From contig JAAENB010000414.1 of assembly GCA_024224995.1 (NCBI GenBank), positions 1 through 12,735 on the forward strand: 12,735 nt of DNA, read 5' to 3'. The position numbers and the translations under genes were made by a program. This DNA comes from a bacterium. Its GTDB lineage: Bacteria > Spirochaetota > UBA4802 > UBA5550. Under the pieces are notes generated by a model. That model was not told where the DNA came from. It did no database searches and saw only the letters and a program-made list of their open reading frames with translations. Shown here in pieces: positions 1-6,511 of this stretch (position 1 is its first letter; each line of letters starts with the position of its first letter).

Positions 1-69
1 ATGGAGATTCCGGAAGGGGCGCAAGAGTTTTTGAATATGAGTCAATTGTAGCCCGGGGTTTTAACACCA
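1..69. repeat. Dispersed repeat, left copy (matches right end of window)
   Basis: This stretch matches the right end of the window (12647-12735) in the same orientation. Over the last 52 nt (18-69 against 12684-12735) I count 8 mismatches, and both copies share the run TAGCCCGGGGTTTTAAC. The right copy carries about 20 extra bases near its start. The mismatches fall at all three positions of the only plausible reading frame, so it looks non-coding. Because it begins at base 1, the copy may be truncated by the window edge. Confidence 0.75.
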
Positions 70-150
70 TAGGGCAGCAGAGCAGAACCCGGATAACATC
101 TTGCGGGAACAGACACTGTTTATAAATTATTTCACCAGGATGATGGGTTT

Positions 151-199
151 TTCTCATAGCGTGGGGCTTCCAGCCCCTCGTTATGAAGAAGAAGGCCCG
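151..199 (+). repeat. 49-nt palindromic element, copy 1, upstream of glycosyltransferase
   Basis: It matches the reverse complement of 11171-11219 at 47 of 49 positions. The core is a stem-loop with right arm AGCCCCTCGTTATG and left arm CATAGCGTGGGGCT around a TCC loop. Relative to the perfect copy 2 the left arm has two changes, one of which would still pair as G-U in RNA. The 3' flank (AAGAAGAAGGCCCG) is conserved beyond the palindrome, so the repeat is more than a chance hairpin. It lies 58 nt upstream of the glycosyltransferase start, in sense orientation. It could be a REP-like element, a terminator-like structure or a leader element. Confidence 0.8.
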
Positions 200-257
200 T
201 TTTAAAATCAAGTTTCTTGAGAGTTCTGAAAAATTCCGAAACCCAGGAGATACAACG

Positions 258-1319
258 ATGAAAATACTTTACGGACTGCCAAGTGAAGGAATGGGACACG
301 CCACACGAAGCAAGGTTATAATATCTCACCTGGTTAAGAACCATGACGTCAGGATCATAACCAGTGACAGGGCCTATGATTTCATGGAAAAGCATTTTCC
401 CGGCAGCGTATACCAGATAAGGGGTTTTCACCTGGCTTATGAAGACGGCGCGGTTTCAAAGAGTAAAACCTTTTCCTCTCTCCTGAAAACAGTTCCGGAA
501 GATTTAATGGAAAATTTTCATAAATATCAGCAAGTTCATAAAGAATTTCAGCCCCATATTGTTATCTCCGATTTTGAGTCATTTACCTTCTTTTTCGCGA
601 AATTTCACAAACTCCCGCTCATCAGTATTGATAATATGCAGGTAATTAACCGCTGCGACCTGGAAATCCCCATTCCCAGGCCGGAAAAAGATAATTATCA
701 CATAGCTAAAAATATCATAAAAATGAAAGTGCCCAACTGTGAACAATACCTAATAACTTCTTTTTTTGATGCTCCCATACGAAAAAAAAATACAGCAATT
801 GTTCCTTCAATCTTGCGGGATGATATACTCGAAGCGGTTCCGCAAAAAAAAGATCATATTCTTGTTTACCAGACATCAACGAGCCAGTCGAATTTTATTT
901 CCATGCTTCAAAGCGTCTCAAAAGATCAATTCTTTGTGTATGGGTTCAATAAAGATGAGGATCATGGAAATGTTATTTTAAAGCCCTTTAGTGAAGCGGG
1001 ATTTATTGGAGATCTTGCGTCGGCAAAAGGAGTAATCACAAACGGTGGTTTTTCCCTCATCAGTGAGGCAGTTTACCTGAATAAACCGGTATGTTCTATT
1101 CCAATAAAAAAGCAATTTGAGCAATTTGTTAATGCGGCATATATAGAAAAAATGGGCTACGGCAGGCATTTCGATGATTTTTCCGCAGACGGCATAAAAT
1201 CATTCATTTACGACCTGGATATGTTCCAGGAAAATGTGAATCAATATAAGCAGGATGGAAACAATGAGACCTTCAGAAAACTGGATGAGGCTCTGGAAGA
1301 AATAATAAACCAGGCTTGA
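258..1319 (+). CDS. GT-B fold glycosyltransferase, MJ1255/MurG-like
   Basis: 353-residue cytosolic protein with the layout of the MJ1255-type GT-B glycosyltransferases, which move a sugar from a nucleotide donor to an unidentified acceptor, often an envelope glycan. The N-terminus (MKILYGLPSEGMGHATRS) has the Gly-rich loop plus GHATR seen in MurG/MGD-like enzymes. The C-terminal half has the donor-site segment TNGGFSLISEAVYLNKPV followed by QFEQFVNAAYIEKMGYG, typical of the family. An in-frame ATG at 183 would add 25 residues, but these are encoded by the repeat at 151-199; the ATG at 258 is preceded by CCAGGAGA at the right distance. It converges with the SET gene across 17 nt. Acceptor and donor sugar cannot be read from the sequence. 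Confidence 0.85.
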   Translation: MKILYGLPSEGMGHATRSKVIISHLVKNHDVRIITSDRAYDFMEKHFPGSVYQIRGFHLAYEDGAVSKSKTFSSLLKTVPEDLMENFHKYQQVHKEFQPHIVISDFESFTFFFAKFHKLPLISIDNMQVINRCDLEIPIPRPEKDNYHIAKNIIKMKVPNCEQYLITSFFDAPIRKKNTAIVPSILRDDILEAVPQKKDHILVYQTSTSQSNFISMLQSVSKDQFFVYGFNKDEDHGNVILKPFSEAGFIGDLASAKGVITNGGFSLISEAVYLNKPVCSIPIKKQFEQFVNAAYIEKMGYGRHFDDFSADGIKSFIYDLDMFQENVNQYKQDGNNETFRKLDEALEEIINQA

Positions 1320-1336
1320 TTTGCCAGGCCTGTTTC
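1311..1336 (+). terminator. Weak hairpin at the convergent glycosyltransferase/SET junction
   Basis: CAGGC (1311-1315) can pair with GCCTG (1328-1332) and is followed by TTTCTTATTC. The stem is only 5 bp with a 12-nt loop and overlaps the stop codon, so termination here is possible but weakly supported. Confidence 0.25.
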
Positions 1337-1648
1337 TTATTCAATATCTTCCCATTCTTCACCATAATGAATGGTAACTTCATCACCTTTTTCAATTTTA
1401 GAAATTGCGTAAAGCTCTGTTCCACCGGCGAATTCAGCATTGGGTTTGCTTGAATGATTTAAGTATTTTAAATTATTCCGGCCCTTAACGCCAAACCATC
1501 CATCATTATCATCCTGAACCCAGAGAACATAAGTACTGTCTCGATTAGTTTTCTCGCCCTCATATGTTCCAATAAAACTTTTTTTTGGAATATCCTCTTT
1601 CGCGAATACTCCTTTACCATGAATAACACTTTTTTTTACAATGATCAT
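1337..1648 (-). CDS. Minimal SET-domain protein lysine methyltransferase
   Basis: 103-residue stand-alone SET domain, expected to transfer a methyl group from S-adenosylmethionine to a lysine of a protein substrate. Visible family motifs are the N-terminal HGKGVFAKEDIPKKSFIGTYEGE (about residues 10-32, split here as the usual GxGvfA..I..g..I..Y.GE pattern), the SAM-binding and pseudoknot motif NHSSKPN (64-70), and GDEVTIHYG (88-96), equivalent to the common GEELTYDY. There is no pre-SET or post-SET zinc cluster and no signal peptide, so it is a cytosolic minimal enzyme. The Shine-Dalgarno is poor (AGAGAGAA just upstream), which leaves the exact start slightly open. The upstream neighbour is a 55-codon unknown ORF separated by a terminator, so it is probably transcribed alone. 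The substrate is unknown. Confidence 0.85.
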   Translation of the reverse strand: MIIVKKSVIHGKGVFAKEDIPKKSFIGTYEGEKTNRDSTYVLWVQDDNDGWFGVKGRNNLKYLNHSSKPNAEFAGGTELYAISKIEKGDEVTIHYGEEWEDIE

Positions 1649-1677
1649 TTCTCTCTACTTCTTTATATTAATTTAAA

Positions 1678-1716
1678 GAAGTTGGTGATGGAAGATCTCT
1701 TCCATCACCAGCTTCT
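1678..1716 (-). terminator. Strong stem-loop terminator after the 55-codon ORF
   Basis: GGTGATGGAA (from 1683) pairs with TTCCATCACC (ending 1709) around a 6-nt loop, and outer bases GAAG/CTTC extend the stem. On the minus strand the stem is followed by AACTTCTTTAAATT, so it suits the end of the ORF at 1737-1904. It may also affect transcription coming from the other side. Confidence 0.75.
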
Positions 1717-1736
1717 TTGCAGTATTACACTGACCT

Positions 1737-1904
1737 TCAGGTAATATCTAAAATTGCCTTATACGCTTTGAGCACAGTACCATATGATTTTGATTCAAGA
1801 GTTTTACGATAAGCCTTTTCATTCCCTTCCAGGTTAGGCTGATTCTTAAACATTGTCCGGTAATATGCTTCAATTATTTCAATAGCTTCTTGTTTTTCCA
1901 GCAT
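1737..1904 (-). CDS. Hypothetical 55-residue protein
   Basis: I do not recognise this protein. It is a 55-residue charged product starting MLEKQEAIEIIEAYYRTMF, predicted by eye to be largely helical, with no cysteines, no signal peptide and no membrane segment. The start at 1904 is chosen because it is preceded by a near-ideal Shine-Dalgarno (TTGGAGG, six bases before ATG); a longer reading to 1976 lacks one. A strong stem-loop follows the stop codon. A good ribosome site plus its own terminator argue for a real small gene. A perfect 12-bp palindrome (GACAATATTGTC) lies 52 nt upstream and may be an operator. Function unknown. Confidence 0.6.
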   Translation of the reverse strand: MLEKQEAIEIIEAYYRTMFKNQPNLEGNEKAYRKTLESKSYGTVLKAYKAILDIT

Positions 1905-1955
1905 ATTTATCCTCCAAAGGCTAAATTGACAATAGGGGGCAACCAGGCATATTAT

Positions 1956-1967
1956 GACAATATTGTC
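1956..1967. promoter_or_regulatory. Perfect 12-bp palindrome, possible operator
   Basis: GACAATATTGTC is a perfect dyad 52 nt upstream of the 55-codon ORF. On the minus strand the half-site TATTGTCA occurs again about 34 nt nearer the start, around 1924-1931. This arrangement resembles a repressor site with two half-copies, but no regulator can be named and no convincing -35 box was found. Confidence 0.3.
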
Positions 1968-2180
1968 TCTAACCATTATTTTTCAGGTAAACATTAGATT
2001 ACTATTCATTTGCTGCCCACATGCTTAACCTGTTTGGACATTTTTATTATAGGGCTATTTTTGACAAGCAAAAAAACAAAAAAATAACAGTCCGGGGATA
2101 ACAACGCTATCTACAGGGTTATCTTAGATAGTAAAAGAGTCAATCATCTTACTATACTTCAATTTAAAAAAAATAAAAAA

Positions 2181-2214
2181 AGCCATAAGACAGGATGAAA
2201 GCTGTCTTATGGTT
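2181..2214 (-). terminator. Rho-independent terminator of the GH5 gene
   Basis: CCATAAGACAG (2183-2193) pairs perfectly with CTGTCTTATGG (2202-2212) across an 8-nt loop. Read on the minus strand, the 11-bp stem is followed by CTTTTTTTATTTTTTTT, a classical terminator. It would end the GH5 transcript about 155 nt after its stop codon, leaving the DnaA-box-like cluster inside the 3' untranslated region. Confidence 0.85.
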
Positions 2215-2292
2215 CAAAAACATCTTAAAGGGTCCAATTGCAAATGGTAGGGAATTGGACATGGATAATCCATTTTCAAAATGAATCCGGTT

Positions 2293-2376
2293 TTATCAAC
2301 AAACAATCGTCACTTATTCACTAGTTACCCACAAATTGTGTATAACTACGCTGCTTTTGTTCACAACTTATTCACA
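2293..2376. promoter_or_regulatory. Phased cluster of six DnaA-box-like 9-mers (candidate replication-initiator site)
   Basis: Six 9-mers close to the DnaA-box consensus TTATNCACA lie in 84 bp: TTATCAACA (2293), TTATTCACT (2314), TTACCCACA (2325), TTATACACA on the minus strand (2337-2345), TTGTTCACA (2357) and TTATTCACA (2368). Two match the consensus exactly, the others differ by one or two bases. Starts are 21, 11, 12, 20 and 11 bp apart, close to whole helical turns, which would place them on one DNA face. A-rich tracts at 2070-2095 and 2162-2181 could serve as an unwinding element. No dnaA, dnaN, gidA or rep gene is in the window. It may be an origin, a DnaA-titration site or a chance cluster. 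The last box overlaps the GH5 stop codon. Confidence 0.5.
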
Positions 2377-3783
2377 AACAGTCTTACATACCGTAACAGT
2401 ATCACAACCATGCTTTTCTTCATGGCACTTCTCCTTACAGAAAACAGAAGGAATAATCCGGATACTATGCTCATCCTGTCCGGGATCGGTTGTTACTGAA
2501 AGAACTTCTCTGTTTTCATCCCAGGTACTGAACCATGAACCGGCGGGATCACTCACTTTTACTTTCCAGCCATCGGAATAATGCCGTTTTGCCGGAATAT
2601 AGATTTCAGTGGGGCCGGTGACTCCTTCTTTGTTCCTGAACTTCAGGATAAATTCACGGGTACCGGGATCAAAAGAAAAAGAAAGAGGATGACCCGCGAT
2701 TCTCTGCGGATATGTTCTTACAATGTGAGAGATAATTCCCGTTTCATTACCGGCAGCATCAACAGGTCCCCAGCCGCCGGGATCATCGGACCAGTATGCC
2801 CAGCCTCCTCCCATCCGGTCCATCATGGTCATTACGTTATCAAGAAAAAGACCGCTTCCGTCCTGGTTGGGATTTAGGCCAAATTCTCCGAGAACAAGCG
2901 GTGCCTTTTGAGCGTTCAGCTCCCTGGAACGGGAATCGGCCCAGGAATTAAAAATAGTCATATCGCCATTATACCCCTTGCCTTCATGAACATCTACAGG
3001 GTAAAAATGGGGAGCATATACAAGACGGTTTTCACCGTCCCTGGGATCATCCGGAGTTCCAAGAGTTGAATCAATACCAAAATTTACTCCAAATGCCTGA
3101 GGTTCATAAAAAATCCACCGGTCTTCATCAACAGAACGAATTGACGCAATAACCCTTTCATAGAAAGGTTTTAACTGAAAGGCTTCAAAAACGGGCCAGA
3201 GCCATGAACCGCCATAGGGTTCATTCATAAGATCATAACCAATAACATTCGGATAATCTTTAAACCGTTCCGCTACTTTTTTCCAGGCCATTGCGTAATG
3301 ATCCTGGAGATCGGGATGTTTATTATAATTCCAAAAATTGTCAAATGCCCTGGTTACGCCAGGCTGAAGATAGGTAAGCCACCAGGGACTCTGAGGCTCC
3401 GCCGGAAGCCCGTCGGTCATTTGAGCCCATTCCGGCGCGCCATCACCGCCAAAATTAAGAGCATAAAGATCCTGGTGCATATCAAGCATCACGTACATCC
3501 CGGCATCGGCGTACCATTCAATTCTTTCGGCAACTCGATCCAGGTAAGCTTCATCAAAGACTCCTTTTTCCGGTTCAATACCATCCCAGAAAATAAGAAA
3601 TCGAACAAAATTAAAACCCCACTCTTTTGAAGCCCGCTGCACATCGGCCTCTGTAATCCAGGGCATTCTTAGCGGATCTCCCTTGGCATTGCTGCTGGTA
3701 TTGAGCCCATGAAGGATAAGCGCTCTTCCCTGAAGATCCGTAATATAAGACGGATCTTCAGGTTTTAGATCACACCCGGTCAT
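2368..3783 (-). CDS. GH5 glycoside hydrolase, endoglycoceramidase-like lipoprotein
   Basis: 471-residue glycoside hydrolase family 5 enzyme most like endoglycoceramidases, which cleave the glycan from the ceramide of glycosphingolipids. The GH5 signature GYDLMNEP places the acid/base at Glu188, and LVLGEFG places the nucleophile at Glu300. HGLNTSSNAK near residue 25, DMHQDLYALNFGGDGAPEW at 101-119 and GGGWAYWSDDPGGWG near 325 are typical of this subgroup. A beta-rich domain follows from about 365. The reading frame opens with MTGC, where Cys4 would be the lipidated residue; the rest of the signal peptide lies upstream in the same frame but without a start codon (see 3784-3859). The C-terminus carries an odd cysteine-rich tail with Cys449, 453, 460, 466 and 470. 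GC content looks higher than that of the neighbouring cyclase. Substrate is inferred from family resemblance; another beta-glycosidase activity is possible. Confidence 0.85.
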   Translation of the reverse strand: MTGCDLKPEDPSYITDLQGRALILHGLNTSSNAKGDPLRMPWITEADVQRASKEWGFNFVRFLIFWDGIEPEKGVFDEAYLDRVAERIEWYADAGMYVMLDMHQDLYALNFGGDGAPEWAQMTDGLPAEPQSPWWLTYLQPGVTRAFDNFWNYNKHPDLQDHYAMAWKKVAERFKDYPNVIGYDLMNEPYGGSWLWPVFEAFQLKPFYERVIASIRSVDEDRWIFYEPQAFGVNFGIDSTLGTPDDPRDGENRLVYAPHFYPVDVHEGKGYNGDMTIFNSWADSRSRELNAQKAPLVLGEFGLNPNQDGSGLFLDNVMTMMDRMGGGWAYWSDDPGGWGPVDAAGNETGIISHIVRTYPQRIAGHPLSFSFDPGTREFILKFRNKEGVTGPTEIYIPAKRHYSDGWKVKVSDPAGSWFSTWDENREVLSVTTDPGQDEHSIRIIPSVFCKEKCHEEKHGCDTVTVCKTVCE

Positions 3784-3859
3784 GAACAGACCCAGCGCAA
3801 GACACGCAAAAAAAAGTTTTAATACTGAGAATTTTTTTCTTTTTTGTTATACTCCTCAT
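3784..3859 (-). other. Frame-broken lipoprotein signal peptide leader of the GH5 gene
   Basis: Upstream in frame with the GH5 ORF, the DNA encodes a perfect lipoprotein leader (lysine/arginine stretch, then FSVLKLFFACLALGLFMTGC), but this frame reaches a TAA stop without any ATG, GTG or TTG. An ATG at 3859 with an excellent GGAGG (3868-3872, 8-nt spacing) lies one base out of frame. Removing a single A from the adjoining A6 or A7 runs (3840-3845, 3832-3838) fuses MRSITKKKK directly to the leader, giving a textbook signal peptide. It is either a sequencing or assembly error, a recent mutation, or slippage-dependent expression. Confidence 0.8.
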
Positions 3860-4229
3860 TAAATTGACCTCCGATTATTTTTTTATTTTCACAAAAAAAC
3901 CAATACGCATGACTGACACATCAATCATGGATCACCTGATAAAAAATCCCAACCTGGGTAAACAGGTAGATGACAATGAAAAAATGACCGTTTTGTTTAT
4001 TAGTTCAGAATAACCAGGAATATCAAAAAGTCAACAAAAAAACAAAAATGTCGGTAAGCATTTTCATAATATATTTTGACTCACAGAAAAAAAATAAACT
4101 GCCGATATTTAAAAAAATATCTGTGAACAGTCTCAGCCAAATCTAAAAAAAGACATGACAAATGAAAAAATCTCAGGTAGTATGAACTATATCTCTATTA
4201 TAGAAGCTTCCAAAAAGAAGGAGCATGAA
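3860..4229. other. Divergent intergenic region between GH5 and the cyclase
   Basis: This 370-bp AT-rich region must hold promoters for both flanking genes. I see the GH5 Shine-Dalgarno at 3868-3872, an AT inverted repeat GATATTT/AAATATC at 4104-4121, and the cyclase ribosome site AAGGAG at 4218-4223. A 34-codon ORF (3909-4013) has no ribosome site and is not called. No convincing paired -35/-10 boxes were found. Confidence 0.5.
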
Positions 4230-6461
4230 ATGAGCAGATACTCTAAAGGAATCATCGCAATAATTTTCATTTTTGCCTTTATTGCAATTTCATCATGCAG
4301 CAAAAACGACCAAAAAGAAGCTCCCGTTGCCAAAAATGGAGTTCTCGATCTTACTCAATGGGATCCGGAAAAAGACGGGCCTGTGAAGCTGGACGGGCAA
4401 TGGGAATTTTACTGGAAAAAATTATTAACCCAGAGTGATTTTTCAAACAACCAGGACCTGGGAAAAGGTCATCTCATCACCATTCCGGGACTCTGGACCG
4501 ATCTTAAAAGTGAAAATGGCGATGATAATACGGATAAAAATAAAATTAAAGATATCTCCGGAACCGGGTATGGTACCTATCGACTCCAAATGCTCCTAAA
4601 GAAAAAAGATATCCTGTACGGCTTCAAAATACTCGACGCTGCGACTTCTTACAACCTGCTGATAAACGGGAGAAAAATCGCCTCAAATGGTATAGTTAGC
4701 AGCGATGAAAAAGAAGCGGTTTCCCAGTTTCTTCCGCAAATTATGGCAGTTAACTATTCGGACCTGTGTTCTCAGGCAAAAGATGAGACTATCACAATCA
4801 ATGTTATTATGCAGGTCTCCAATTATACTCACCAAAAAGCCGGTATCTGGGAAAGTATTTATTTTGGAAAATTCGAGCATATAAAAGATATGCGGGAAAA
4901 TGCCATTATAGGTTCCTTTTTTATTATTGGTATAATATTCATTATGTCATTTTACCATTTTGGGCTCTATTTTTTGCGTAGAAAAGACCTTTCTCCTTTC
5001 TTTTTTGGTCTCCTGTCCGCTTTAATAGCAATTCGATGTATGGTTACCGGTGAAAGGATTCTGGTCCATTGGTTCCCAAATATCAATTTTCAACTCCTGA
5101 ACAAACTTGATTATATATCAGCATACTGCAATATCGCACTTATTGCCGTATTTATTTTTATTCTTTTTAAAGATGAAATATCGAAAAAACTTACCGGGGT
5201 TCTTGCCGGAATAGGTGCACTATACGCGGTTATTATCATAGCAACCCCTCTTTCAATATATAGCCTGGTGAAGCCCTTCCTGTTTGATCTCTATGTTCTT
5301 ATTGGAGGGCTTGCTATTGTTTCTATCCTGTTCTGGCTCTCAATAAAAAAAGTAAACGGAGCATTAATCGCGTGTATCGGTTTTTTTGTAATGTATGGGA
5401 CCGGGATCAATGATGTACTCTACAATATGCAGATAATCAATACAACTCATATGGTATCTTTTGGACTCTCCTTTTATATTATATCCCAATCCTATCTTCT
5501 ATCAAAATTATTCTCAAATGCCTTTATTATTATAGAAGGCCTGTCGGAAGAGCTTGCCGGATTAAACGTTTCATATTCACGCTTTGTCCCTCACCAGTTT
5601 CTCAGTTTTCTCGGACACAATAGTATTGTACATGTTAAACAGGGAGATCATGTACAAAAAGAGATGACCGTCTTTTTTTCAGATATCCGCTCATTTACCA
5701 CGCTTTCGGAAAGCATGACCCCTGATGATAACTTTAAGTTCCTTAACTCATATCTTTCAAGAGTAAGCCCTCTCATCAGGGATATGAACGGATTTATTGA
5801 TAAGTTTATTGGTGACGCAATTATGGCTCTTTTCCCGGAAACTGCTGATAGCGCTCTCCAGGCATCAATATCAATTAGAAATGAAGTTGATAGTTATAAT
5901 AAATTCAGGGCAAAAGCAGGATATGTCCCTATTGATATTGGTATTGCTCTTCATACCGGGATACTCATGCTCGGTACAATTGGGGAAGAAAACAGGATGG
6001 ACAGTACGGTGATATCCGATGCCGTAAACCTGGCCTCCCGCATAGAAGGTCTCACTAAAGTTTTTGGTTCATCAATTATTATTAGTGAAGAAACCCTTTC
6101 AAAACTGAAAAATCCGGATAAATACAAGTTCAGATATCTTGGCAATGTTCATGTAAAGGGAAAGAATAAATCGGTTAAAATATTCGATGTTTTTGACGGT
6201 GACAGTAAAGATATTATCCATAAAAAAATGAAAACCCTGAAGGAATATGAAACCGCTATAAAGCATTATTTTCAAAAAGATTTCGATGAAGCACATAAAC
6301 GTTTCAAATCCGTACTTAAAACGAATCCGGAAGACATGGCATCATTATTTTACCTGAAACGCGCGGAAAAAAATATGTCAAAAACCAATGGAAAAAAGAG
6401 CGTTTTATCCGAACCAGGTGATGATACCTATATCCGCATTGATCTGGACGATGAAGAATAG
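4230..6461 (+). CDS. 7TMR-DISM receptor fused to class III adenylate/guanylate cyclase
   Basis: 743-residue membrane signalling protein that should make a cyclic nucleotide in response to an external signal. Residues 1-23 form a lipoprotein-like signal (AIISS-type lipobox ending ISSC, Cys23). About 30-220 is a periplasmic beta-sandwich sensor of the 7TMR-DISMED2 type (GVLDLTQWD, LDGQWEFYW, IPGLW). About 225-430 holds some seven hydrophobic helices. The cyclase domain starts at MTVFFSDIRSFT, with metal-binding Asp485 and Asp529 (DKFIGDAIMALF) and the transition-state pair in VNLASRIEGL; the Lys525 and MDST positions favour adenylate cyclase, though this is not certain. A short TPR-like helical pair lies near 670-715. 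Start 4230 is preferred over 4155 because AAGGAG precedes it by six bases and it gives an immediate signal sequence. The gene is monocistronic and converges with pldA. Confidence 0.9.
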   Translation: MSRYSKGIIAIIFIFAFIAISSCSKNDQKEAPVAKNGVLDLTQWDPEKDGPVKLDGQWEFYWKKLLTQSDFSNNQDLGKGHLITIPGLWTDLKSENGDDNTDKNKIKDISGTGYGTYRLQMLLKKKDILYGFKILDAATSYNLLINGRKIASNGIVSSDEKEAVSQFLPQIMAVNYSDLCSQAKDETITINVIMQVSNYTHQKAGIWESIYFGKFEHIKDMRENAIIGSFFIIGIIFIMSFYHFGLYFLRRKDLSPFFFGLLSALIAIRCMVTGERILVHWFPNINFQLLNKLDYISAYCNIALIAVFIFILFKDEISKKLTGVLAGIGALYAVIIIATPLSIYSLVKPFLFDLYVLIGGLAIVSILFWLSIKKVNGALIACIGFFVMYGTGINDVLYNMQIINTTHMVSFGLSFYIISQSYLLSKLFSNAFIIIEGLSEELAGLNVSYSRFVPHQFLSFLGHNSIVHVKQGDHVQKEMTVFFSDIRSFTTLSESMTPDDNFKFLNSYLSRVSPLIRDMNGFIDKFIGDAIMALFPETADSALQASISIRNEVDSYNKFRAKAGYVPIDIGIALHTGILMLGTIGEENRMDSTVISDAVNLASRIEGLTKVFGSSIIISEETLSKLKNPDKYKFRYLGNVHVKGKNKSVKIFDVFDGDSKDIIHKKMKTLKEYETAIKHYFQKDFDEAHKRFKSVLKTNPEDMASLFYLKRAEKNMSKTNGKKSVLSEPGDDTYIRIDLDDEE

Positions 6462-6468
6462 GAATTCA

Positions 6469-6501
6469 TAGGGGCACAGTATCATGCACCTTGTGCCCCT
6501 A
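6469..6501. terminator. Hairpin between convergent cyclase and pldA genes
   Basis: TAGGGGCACA (6469-6478) pairs perfectly with TGTGCCCCTA (6492-6501) over a 13-nt loop. It lies between two converging stop codons, where a bidirectional terminator is expected. Neither side has a clear T-tract, so it may instead be a dispersed palindromic repeat acting as an mRNA end stabiliser. Confidence 0.55.
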
Positions 6502-6511
6502 CCGTAAAAAT

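Larger units (their letters stand above)
1905..2367. other. Gene-free intergenic region with hairpins and DnaA-box-like array
   Basis: No credible gene is present. Contents in order: Shine-Dalgarno of the 55-codon ORF; palindrome GACAATATTGTC (1956-1967); a long A-rich tract around 2070-2095; a 7-bp inverted repeat CTATCTA/TAGATAG (2107-2131); a second A-rich tract (2162-2181); the GH5 terminator (2183-2212); another inverted repeat GTCCAATT/AATTGGAC (2232-2260); and the DnaA-box-like cluster from 2293. Short open frames here have no ribosome site. Confidence 0.6.

Noticed and set aside
183..257. Longer start (25 extra residues) for the glycosyltransferase
   Set aside because: The extra residues are encoded by the 49-nt repeat and its flank, and the ATG at 258 has a good Shine-Dalgarno plus the family N-terminus.
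2281..2581. Plus-strand ORFs of 72 and 81 codons over the DnaA-box cluster
   Set aside because: They overlap the end of the GH5 gene on the other strand, have no ribosome site and no recognisable protein features.
4155..4229. Upstream ATG for the receptor cyclase
   Set aside because: No ribosome site, and it would bury the signal sequence behind 25 polar residues; ATG 4230 has AAGGAG at six bases.
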